Assembly: GCA_031259205.1 (NCBI GenBank)
Contig: JAIRLS010000344.1
Span: 1-7,200, forward strand
From: Bacteroidales bacterium
GTDB lineage: Bacteria; Bacteroidota; Bacteroidia; Bacteroidales; UBA4181
Length of the DNA: 7,200 bases
Reading direction: 5' to 3'
In this document: piece after piece, positions 1 to 4,567 of the stretch
How positions within the stretch are numbered: the stretch's first letter is position 1
Layout: the number at the start of each line of letters is the position of its first letter
Program-made: the position numbers and the translations under genes
The notes under the pieces: generated by a model
Seen by the model: the letters and a program-made list of their open reading frames with translations, nothing else
The model's database searches: none
What the model was told of the DNA's origin: nothing

Positions 1-674
1 GTTTTCAGGAAGTGGAAGAAGGCAATATTATTCAGGTGTTGGACAAGGTTTTGCGTACATTAGATTATAAATTCCTGATACGTAATATCTCGTTTGAAGG
101 AATGAATCGCGTTGAAACGCTCGAATACCCCATACCTGCACTTCGCGAGATGCTTCTTAACTCGCTCATTCATAGAAATTATATGGGAGCACCTACGCAA
201 ATCCGAGTATATGATAAAAAAATGTTCGTTTGGAATGATGGTGGTTTGCCACCTACTATCACTTTGTCGCAACTCAAAGAAAACCACTCGTCGCACCCGC
301 GCAATCCGATACTTGCAGAGGCGTGTTTCAAAGGCGGTTACATTGATTCGTGGGGTAGCGGTATAATGAAAATTATCAATTCCTGTCAAGCAGCAGGGCT
401 ACCAACACCTGACTTGAAAGAAAAAGAGGGAGGTTTTATTGTAACGCTTTTCAAAGATAAATTTTCAGGGGAAGAACTGCAAAAATTAGGGCTGAATGAA
501 AGGCAGATAAAAGCGGTTCTGTTTGTTAAAGAGAGAGGGCGAATTACAAATAGCGAGTATCAAACAATCAATGAAATATCCGATAGAACTTCTTCTCGCG
601 AATTGGAAAATTTGTATCAAATAGGAATTTTCAAAAAAATAGGAGACAAAAAAGGTGCATATTATGAGTTGTAA
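1..674 (+). CDS. AlbA/HATPase_c_4-type ATP-binding transcriptional regulator, C-terminal part (5' end outside window)
   Basis: The reading frame is open from the window edge (codons in register from base 3) to a TAA at 672-674, so this is the 3' part of a longer gene. The GTG at base 12 is only an internal candidate start. Numbering from that GTG, residues 38-150 resemble the GHKL-like ATP-binding domain of putative transcriptional regulators often annotated as RecG-like or AlbA_2/HATPase_c_4 proteins. The N-box-like helix is REMLLNSLIHRNY (45-57), followed by VWNDGGLP (73-80), NPILAEACFKGG (98-109) and WGSGIMKI (114-121). Residues ~157-220 look like a winged helix-turn-helix ending in KGAYYEL. 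Family members usually carry an AlbA_2 domain at the N-terminus, which would lie upstream. The likely role is a DNA-binding regulator of an accessory locus. Target and ligand cannot be seen. The family call is fairly secure; the function is inferred. Confidence 0.85.
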   Translation, partial: FQEVEEGNIIQVLDKVLRTLDYKFLIRNISFEGMNRVETLEYPIPALREMLLNSLIHRNYMGAPTQIRVYDKKMFVWNDGGLPPTITLSQLKENHSSHPRNPILAEACFKGGYIDSWGSGIMKIINSCQAAGLPTPDLKEKEGGFIVTLFKDKFSGEELQKLGLNERQIKAVLFVKERGRITNSEYQTINEISDRTSSRELENLYQIGIFKKIGDKKGAYYEL

Positions 675-682
675 TTTGCATT

Positions 683-724
683 ATGGCGGATAAATGGCGG
701 ATATGGCGGATAAATGGCGGATAA
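683..724. repeat. Tandem repeat, four copies of ATGGCGGAT(AA)
   Basis: Four head-to-tail copies start at 683, 694, 703 and 714. Copies 1, 3 and 4 are 11 bp (ATGGCGGATAA); copy 2 lacks the final AA and is 9 bp. The array begins 9 bases after the stop of the regulator gene. Unit lengths of 9 and 11 shift the reading frame along the array, so the same bases read as MADK, WRI or NGG depending on frame. Slippage here could add or remove a C-terminal extension to the upstream gene if its TAA were bypassed, but nothing in the sequence shows that this happens. Confidence 0.9.
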
Positions 725-726
725 GA

Positions 727-758
727 TTTGCGTATTTCCTGAATAATATTTACCTTTG
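727..758 (+). promoter_or_regulatory. Bacteroidota-type promoter (TTTG-N20-TACCTTTG)
   Basis: TTTG at 727-730 and TACCTTTG at 751-758 are 20 bp apart, matching the established Bacteroides sigma-factor consensus (TTTG at -33, TAnnTTTG at -7). Transcription would begin near 763-766. No convincing protein gene follows: the first ATG (779) opens only a 13-codon frame. It may therefore serve a small RNA or be the remnant promoter of a lost gene. Confidence 0.6.
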
Positions 759-937
759 TCTTATCGCTCATTGAAACGATGCAAAAAATTGAAATCCGGC
801 GCAGTTTGATTATGGGTTAAATCGTGGGACTGGATTTTCGGACTTTGTTAAGATATTGAATAATTGACGGTTGAGAGGGTAGTTCATATTCCGTCCATAC
901 CGCAAACAACGTTAATAATTAACAAGTTGTGAAATTT

Positions 938-985
938 ACACCCGAATTTACACCCTAAAAGGTTAAAGTCGGGTGTTTTATTTTG
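938..985 (+). terminator. Terminator-like hairpin followed by a T-rich tail
   Basis: ACACCCGA (938-945) is the exact reverse complement of TCGGGTGT (969-976). The right arm runs into TTTTATTTTG (976-985). The 23-nt loop is long for an intrinsic terminator, although CCT/AGG inside it could shorten it. On the plus strand it would end a transcript from the promoter at 727-758 after about 220 nt. Termination is an inference from structure only. Confidence 0.35.
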
Positions 986-1118
986 ATGCCCATTCAATAT
1001 ATGTAATGCCGCTTTAGGGGGGCAAGATAGATTATTTGGGGCAAATAATCTTCGGGAAAAGTCAGGATGCTTTTTAAACCCAAAACCTAAACTTCCGCAA
1101 AATGCTGATAAACGGCTC

Positions 1119-1292
1119 TCAACCCCATTCAAACTTCTCGTTCAGCTTGGTCTTCCGAACGGACAAAGCAGTAACAAGCTGTTCTTCATTGCCTTGTTCA
1201 TTTGCACGGATAGCGATTTTTTCCAATTTGTAACGGGGATGGTTTTCAAATATTTTCTCAAGTGCGAAAATCGCTTTGTATTTGGACTTCAT
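1119..1292 (-). CDS. 57-residue hypothetical protein, last gene of the FtsZ-like/phosphatase operon
   Basis: The minus strand encodes 57 residues starting MKSKYKAIFALEKIFENHP and ending NEKFEWG, with an ATG at 1292 and a TGA at 1119-1121. The ATG lies 4 bases beyond the stop of the metallophosphatase gene, so translational coupling in one operon is likely. The protein is hydrophilic, rich in Lys and Glu, predicted mostly helical, and lacks a signal peptide, membrane segment or Cys pair. The tight spacing and normal codon use argue that it is a real gene. I do not recognise the family. It could be an accessory or regulatory subunit of the phosphatase, but that rests only on position. Confidence 0.55.
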   Translation of the reverse strand: MKSKYKAIFALEKIFENHPRYKLEKIAIRANEQGNEEQLVTALSVRKTKLNEKFEWG

Positions 1293-1296
1293 ATTT

Positions 1297-1905
1297 TTAG
1301 ATTTTCAAATAATGTCCATTCCACAGACAGTCGCAAAAAATTATGCGTCCGTCGTTGATTGTAACATCTTTAATATCAGGTATTTGATTATGCCCGACAA
1401 TTTGCGTGAAGCCCTGCAACGGCTCGTAAAGTTCGCGCACGCCAGCCATAAAAATGCCGCCGACCGTGTCAGTGTAACTGTCGCCGACTTGCCGCAGGGC
1501 GTTGCATTGCTCTTTTGTGGGGTTGTTGAGTTGCGTGGCAATGTTGCGATTGAGCGAGCCGCCAAAATTTTCCACAAACCATTTATGCACAATGCCCGCG
1601 TGTGTAAAGACGACATTATCAATCTGATACGCATTTTGAAACAATGACAGATTTTCAACAAAAAGCGGTTCTTCGTAGTCGATATATATCAAATCGTGGT
1701 TGCCGAGCAATAGAATGACATTGTCGGGATTTGCTTTTTTGAAATTGATAATATCCTGTAAATTAGCATTTTCTGCCTTAAAATCCATATCCTCTTTTCC
1801 GTCAAGATAATCGCCGAGAAAGACGTAGCGGCAATAGGGATTTTCCGCTACTGCCGTTTTCCAAAATGTTGAGCCGTGAATGTCGCCGAGAATAAGGGTA
1901 GTCAT
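1297..1905 (-). CDS. Calcineurin-like metallophosphoesterase (PPP-type Ser/Thr phosphatase-like)
   Basis: A 202-residue cytoplasmic protein without signal peptide. The metal-binding motifs of the calcineurin-like superfamily are present in order: GDIHG (7-11), GDYLDG (31-36), GNHD (68-71), THAGI (101-105) and GHNQ (171-174). These supply the Asp, His and Asn ligands of a two-metal site, so the enzyme looks catalytically complete. In the family such enzymes hydrolyse phosphomonoesters on proteins, or phosphodiester and nucleotide substrates; GDxxG followed by GNHD and a late GHN is close to PrpE/PPP-type small phosphatases. The gene lies 6 bases downstream of the inferred stop of the FtsZ-like pseudogene and 4 bases upstream of the 57-residue gene, so it is probably the middle gene of an operon. 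Unlike its upstream neighbour the frame is undamaged. The substrate is unknown. A link to the FtsZ-like protein is suggested only by adjacency. Confidence 0.9.
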   Translation of the reverse strand: MTTLILGDIHGSTFWKTAVAENPYCRYVFLGDYLDGKEDMDFKAENANLQDIINFKKANPDNVILLLGNHDLIYIDYEEPLFVENLSLFQNAYQIDNVVFTHAGIVHKWFVENFGGSLNRNIATQLNNPTKEQCNALRQVGDSYTDTVGGIFMAGVRELYEPLQGFTQIVGHNQIPDIKDVTINDGRIIFCDCLWNGHYLKI

Positions 1906-1911
1906 ATAAAT

Positions 1912-2546
1912 TCAATTTATTTTGTGGCAATATTTTTTTAACAATTCTTTCAAATGCAGAGATAAGTGGCTCATCGGGTGCATTTTTTAGTAAATCTTCG
2001 TTGTGAAAACAAATGATTGTCGTTTGCGTTTGCAGTTGTTCAATTGTTTTTTTCGCTTTTTCAAGTGCCGTGCCTTCAAAATGGAATGGCGTAACGACAA
2101 TACACAACGTCGGCAAATTCCTTTGTTTGCAATGCTCTACGAATTGCGTGAGCAGTATTGCACTTGTATTTCGCCCAAGCGTGGCAAGCAGAATTGCAAG
2201 TTTTACATTTTTGCCGATAAATTTGTCGGCTTGTGCAAAAACAATTTCTATATTCGTAAAATTTTTCTTTACAAACAAATAATTATAAGTTGAGATTTTT
2301 TCTTGTAGTTTTTTTCTGAAAATTTTCCACAATCATTTCCACAAACCCTGTTTCGATTTTTCAGTTGCTTTTTTCCGAAACAGGCATAATTTTTTCTAAT
2401 GGCTTGTCAATCCCAACAATGATAAAACCATTGTCTTTCAATAGATTTGTGAGATTTTTTGCGATATTTGTACTGCCACCGCCAAAGCCGAAAATGGCAA
2501 TTGTGTTTTCGCACTTGCCATTTGATTTTTTAGATATGAGTTTCAT
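1912..2546 (-). pseudogene. Small FtsZ/tubulin-superfamily protein, frame broken in poly-A tracts
   Basis: The first segment starts at ATG 2544-2546, after AAGGA and a TATCTTTG promoter box, and reads 46 residues. These include TIAIFGFGGGSTNIAKNL, which matches the FtsZ T1 loop (IGVGGGGGNAVNRM type), and FIIVGID at the T2 strand. It meets a TGA at 2361-2363. A second frame (2332 down to 1802, TTG start) gives KLAILLATLGRNTSAILL at the GMGGGTGTG position, then VVTPFHFEG, very close to the FtsZ VVTKPFxFEG strand and loop, then NEDLL and the H7-like SAFERIVKKI. The GTPase signature itself is not conserved. The protein stops after H7, so the T7 loop and C-terminal domain are absent. Disruptions coincide with A-tracts (plus-strand T6 2369-2374, T5 2357-2361, T7 2309-2315, T7 1933-1939). 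Adjusting each by one base gives one 210-residue frame ending in TGA at 1912-1914, 6 nt before the phosphatase start. Mutation, phase variation and sequencing error are all possible. Confidence 0.75.
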
Positions 2547-2574
2547 TATCCTTGTGAATTTTTGAATTATGGTG

Positions 2575-2610
2575 CAAAGATACAGCGCGAGCGTGCCAAA
2601 ATACGGCACG
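2575..2610 (-). promoter_or_regulatory. Promoter -7 box with adjoining palindrome, upstream of the FtsZ-like operon
   Basis: On the minus strand TATCTTTG (2582-2575) matches TAnnTTTG about 29 bases upstream of the ATG at 2546. The best -33 candidate, TTTG at 2600-2597, is only 14 bp away, which is short. Just upstream, CGTGCC (2592-2597) and GGCACG (2605-2610) form a 6-bp inverted repeat with a 7-bp spacer. It covers the position expected for -33, as an operator would. No T-run follows on either strand, so it does not look like a terminator. Confidence 0.5.
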
Positions 2611-2644
2611 GTTAAAAAGAAATAGCCCAAATCTTCAGTTTATA

Positions 2645-2668
2645 GGTCATGGGTTAAATCCGTTGAAA
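2645..2668 (+). repeat. Terminal inverted repeat of the IS1-family element, right (transposase 3') end
   Basis: The 24 bases starting GGTCATGGGTTAAATC match the reverse complement of 3440-3463 with two differences (A/G at the fifth base, G/T at the ninth). The transposase stop codon (2672-2674) lies just inside this end. Confidence 0.85.
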
Positions 2669-2671
2669 TTA

Positions 2672-3408
2672 TTAAGCGGTGTTCAAAAACCGCCCGGACT
2701 TGAAATAATATCGTTCGATATACATCCCTGTTACCTTATCATAAATTTGTTCATCTTTGGAATAACAAACGGTTTTCCTGTTCAAGCGTTGGAGGTGCGT
2801 TCTGAATTTTACGTTTTTCCTTTCAATTTTCCATGTCATGGCTTTCCCAATACGAAGCTTGTCGTTAGGCAAATATCTTTTACAGGCGTCCCAATCGTCC
2901 GTAAAATACAAGGCAATGGGGAGCAGGGAGAGGAACTCAAACAACTTCAGGAAAACATCATCCGTTCTTTTTCCATTGTACCATGCCAAAATAATTCCTG
3001 AAATTTTATCTATGGCATACCACGTCCACCGTTGATTTGACTTATTGCCCACAAATGACCAAAACTCATCCGGTTCAGCAGTATAGTAGAATTCTACATC
3101 CAACTTTTTCAGGCAGTTATCTTCTATCATGTCAAGAATATACGGGTTTAGATGAGGCGTTTTCTTTAACTCGGACATCACCGTGTTTTTATTGATTTTC
3201 AATATTCTACTTATATCGCGAACGCCGGAACTGTTCAGGGTGAGCTCTGTTATTTGCTCTTTTACGCCTTGTTTCCTCGCATTATAGCGATAATTCAGTT
3301 GAAAACTTTTGTGGCGCCTATTGCACCGCCGGCGTTGAGCGCCGTTTTCACTGTGACCGTTCTTTACAAATCCATTGAACTACAGTAAGGACAACTTATC
3401 GTTTGCGT
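2672..3408 (-). pseudogene. IS1-family transposase, frameshifted in the zinc ribbon
   Basis: The N-terminal segment reads TQTISCPYCSSMDL, the zinc ribbon of InsA-type proteins, and hits TAA at 3364-3366. Re-reading the G at 3367 restores VKNGHSENGAQRRRCN and a continuous frame to the stop at 2672-2674, so one G was lost. The continuous part then has a helix-turn-helix (GVRDISRILKINKNTVMSEL) and the InsB-type catalytic core. Counting from the TTG at 3202, the likely DDE residues lie in DEFW (D45), TDDW (D102 or D103) and KIERKN (E127), with GKAMTWKIERKN and RKTVCYS being strongly IS1-like. Unlike Escherichia coli IS1, no programmed shift separates the DNA-binding and catalytic parts. No ATG, GTG or TTG exists in the ribbon frame after the preceding stop. 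The ACG at 3406-3408 sits where an ATG would give MQTISCPYC, so the start may also have mutated. Family certain; inactivity very likely. Confidence 0.88.
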
Positions 3409-3439
3409 ATGTTTCGTCTTTTTTGTGCAAAGATAATCT

Positions 3440-3463
3440 TTTCAACGGATTTAAACCACGACC
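3440..3463 (-). repeat. Terminal inverted repeat of the IS1-family element, left (transposase 5') end
   Basis: Read on the minus strand this is GGTCGTGGTTTAAATC followed by CGTTGAAA, pairing with 2645-2668 at 22 of 24 positions. A promoter-like TATCTTTG (3435-3428, minus strand) lies just inside it, as expected for an IS whose own end supplies the promoter of its transposase. Confidence 0.85.
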
Positions 3464-3465
3464 CT

Positions 3466-3585
3466 TTTTTTATGTTTAGCAACAAAAACGAAGTGTTTTA
3501 CCCCCGAAATTTTCGGTTTTTTTTGTTGTATTTAAATTGTATTTAAAAAACTATTTACTACCTTTGCGTTGCTAAACATAAAAAA
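3466..3585. repeat. 18-bp perfect inverted repeat enclosing a promoter
   Basis: TTTTTTATGTTTAGCAAC at 3466-3483 is the exact reverse complement of GTTGCTAAACATAAAAAA at 3568-3585; the next base on each side mismatches. The 84-bp spacer contains a full promoter pointing right, and an AT-rich palindrome CCGAAATTTTCGG (3504-3516) followed by eight Ts. Inversion between the arms would turn the promoter toward the IS element and the FtsZ-like operon. The arms could instead be paired protein-binding sites or the base of a long hairpin. The left arm begins 2-3 bases after the IS end. Confidence 0.85.
3537..3566 (+). promoter_or_regulatory. Promoter for the 106-residue gene (TTG-N19-TACCTTTG)
   Basis: TTG at 3537-3539 and TACCTTTG at 3559-3566 are separated by 19 bp, a very good match to the Bacteroidota consensus. 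Transcription would start near 3571, inside the right arm of the inverted repeat, giving a 5' leader of roughly 20 nt before the ATG at 3594. No clear Shine-Dalgarno sequence is present in AAAAAATCAAAGCA. Confidence 0.75.
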
Positions 3586-3593
3586 TCAAAGCA

Positions 3594-3914
3594 ATGGGAT
3601 TTCCATTAAACATGGTATTTACCAGTGATTCCCTGAAAAGGAACAGTTCGCAGAATATCGAATATTTCTTGAAATTCATCGAATTTCAGCGAAGAAACCC
3701 CAATTTATCCATGACGATTTATCTGAAAAAGGATACAGGCTTTTATCGGCTGTGGTATGAACTGTCGAACGGTAGCCCTGAAATTCGCGAGGAATTTCAA
3801 CGACTGACCGATGAGTATTATGATCCTGTGGCGCTTCATCCTTATCCGAAGTTTGCAGATAAAACAGAGATCGAAATTGCGGCGTATCTTCAATGCGAGG
3901 TAAGGCGCTCATGA
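3594..3914 (+). CDS. Hypothetical 106-residue protein downstream of the inverted-repeat promoter
   Basis: The frame opens with ATG 28 bases after a strong promoter box and runs to TGA at 3912-3914. The product (MGFPLNMVFTSDSLKRN... to YLQCEVRRS) is soluble, with a mixed charged composition, several Tyr and Phe residues, and no signal peptide, membrane segment or recognised domain. Residues ~20-60 look like a helix then a strand (NIEYFLKFIEF, LSMTIYLKK), and 62-75 an acidic helix. The promoter and natural codon use make it a probable real gene. The last few codons run into a GC-rich palindrome (GCGCTCATGAGCGC), where an opposite-strand frame of different character begins. The C-terminus may therefore be a truncation at a rearrangement point. 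I do not recognise the family. Confidence 0.65.
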   Translation: MGFPLNMVFTSDSLKRNSSQNIEYFLKFIEFQRRNPNLSMTIYLKKDTGFYRLWYELSNGSPEIREEFQRLTDEYYDPVALHPYPKFADKTEIEIAAYLQCEVRRS

Positions 3915-4089
3915 GCGCGCCGCTGTACAGGCTATCCATGTCCGCGTCTGTGGGAAGTTGCAGCAGGGAGCGCGATACCGTGTTGAACGCGCCCTTTTGA
4001 AGCGCGCTACGCCCACGTTCGTCTTTTATATCGAACGCCGCCTGCAACCGGTATCTTGATACGCCTGTTTTTTTACTTTTTTTTTTCAT
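3676..4089 (-). CDS. Hypothetical protein or gene fragment, convergent with and overlapping the 106-residue gene
   Basis: ATG at 4087-4089 (minus) opens a 137-residue frame. The first ~60 residues (MKKKSKKTGVSRYRLQAAFD, then IKDERGRSALQKGAFNTVSR and DADMDSLYSGALMSALPRI) use a natural, GCG/GGC-rich codon set and look like a genuine basic N-terminus. The rest is antisense to the 106-residue gene, is compositionally less convincing and may be chance read-through. A likely reading is that 3915-4089 is the 5' fragment of a gene whose remainder was replaced. No TAnnTTTG box is seen upstream on the minus strand, and no Shine-Dalgarno is clear. Family not recognised. Confidence 0.35.
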   Translation of the reverse strand: MKKKSKKTGVSRYRLQAAFDIKDERGRSALQKGAFNTVSRSLLQLPTDADMDSLYSGALMSALPRIEDTPQFRSLFYLQTSDKDEAPQDHNTHRSVVEIPREFQGYRSTVHTTADKSLYPFSDKSSWINWGFFAEIR

Positions 4090-4567
4090 TTTTTTGGGTA
4101 TTTAAATTGGTTTTATACTTTACGCGGCTTGCTTTAGTGAGATGTCTGTCTGTTGAAAAAGTTGAAAAATTAAGAATAAAAGTTGGAATAAACTGTCACG
4201 AAAAGTATCAATTATATTGTATCAAAAAAAACTTTTGACTGCAAGATGAAATTTATCGGGAGAATCATAATATTGGGCATATAAAATGGTTAAATCTTTT
4301 TTTGAGGCGCTATGGGTCAGTGGACGGTTTCATCCGTGTTTTGTTTCCCGCTTTCTTCCCTTCCCTCTTAAACGTCCTGTAAGAATTTGATTTTCAATTC
4401 AGGATGTTCCGTATTCTCTAAAACAGAGGGCTTTTGAAACTGCCGTCGGGAAGGAGCAAGGGTAGAAGAATGTATTTATAGCGCCTCAAGAAAAAGATTT
4501 AGCCTCGTTATCTTTTTGGCAAAATCTTTGCAGGGATCCTTAATATTCACCTTTTAATTTTAAAAAC
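4090..4567. other. 478-bp intergenic region without a convincing gene
   Basis: Apart from the palindromic segment at 4291-4501 I see no gene. A 60-codon plus-strand frame over 4056-4238 translates to a Phe-rich low-complexity start followed by Lys-rich sequence, and is probably chance in AT-rich DNA. GTATTTAAATTG at 4099 resembles the sequence around the -33 element at 3528-3539 but is not followed by a TAnnTTTG box. Just before the DUF4251 gene, ATCTTTG around 4530 may be a weak -7 element. Confidence 0.5.
4291..4501. repeat. 211-bp segment bounded by ~23-bp imperfect inverted repeats, internally palindromic
   Basis: The left arm (4291-4313, containing TTTGAGGCGCTAT) pairs with the right arm (4478-4501, containing ATAGCGCCTCAAG) with only an A/G insertion-type difference in the A-tract. 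Inside, CCTTCCC (4359-4365) can pair with GGGAAGG (4448-4454), and GTTTC plus GACGG (4323-4331) with GAAAC and CCGTC (4436-4447). A local hairpin forms from CCTG/AATT at 4376-4387 with AATTCAGG at 4396-4403. Another, ACGG(6 nt)CCGT, lies at 4324-4337. It codes for nothing obvious. It may be a miniature inverted-repeat element, a structured RNA, or a terminator stem split by an insertion. No flanking target duplication is apparent. Confidence 0.75.

Larger units (their letters stand above)
675..1118. other. 444-bp stretch without a convincing gene
   Basis: After the regulator stop this stretch holds the ATGGCGGAT repeat, the orphan promoter at 727-758 and the hairpin at 938-976. On the minus strand a frame is open over 884-1132 from a TTG, giving 82 residues rich in Cys, Phe and Lys with an internal GCKFGCKFH repeat. 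It has no recognisable domain, and its TTG start overlaps the 3' end of the 57-residue gene by 14 bases. I have an unverified impression of having seen similar short translations in Bacteroidales genomes, which would fit a widespread repeat or mobile-element scar rather than a protein. No tRNA, rRNA or CRISPR structure is visible. Confidence 0.6.
2645..3463 (-). mobile_element. IS1-family insertion sequence, 819 bp, inactive
   Basis: The element is bounded by imperfect terminal inverted repeats beginning GGTC and encloses one IS1-type transposase gene on the minus strand that fills most of it. The length (819 bp) and the zinc-ribbon plus DDE architecture fit the IS1 family. The transposase is frameshifted, so the copy should not move on its own. 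No clear 8-9 bp target duplication is visible: the flanks are CAGTTTATA (2636-2644) and CTTTTTTTA (3464-3472), with 6 of 9 positions alike. The insertion is therefore old, or the flanks have been rearranged. It lies just upstream of the FtsZ-like operon promoter on one side and abuts the promoter-containing inverted repeat on the other. Confidence 0.85.

Noticed and set aside
1276..1647. 123-codon open frame on the plus strand
   Set aside because: Shadow of the metallophosphatase gene, which carries all its metal-binding motifs on the opposite strand.
2003..2293. Two overlapping plus-strand frames of about 90 codons
   Set aside because: Antisense to the FtsZ-like gene; the minus strand gives the FtsZ-type motifs.
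2663..3035. Plus-strand frames inside the IS element
   Set aside because: Antisense to the IS1-type transposase, with no independent support.
2636..3472. Target-site duplication of the IS1-family element
   Set aside because: The 9-bp flanks CAGTTTATA and CTTTTTTTA agree at only 6 positions, which is not meaningful in AT-rich sequence.
4056..4238. 60-codon plus-strand frame starting MIRLFFYFFFSFFWVF
   Set aside because: The hydrophobic start is the translation of a T-run, and there is no promoter box or conserved character. Treated as chance.
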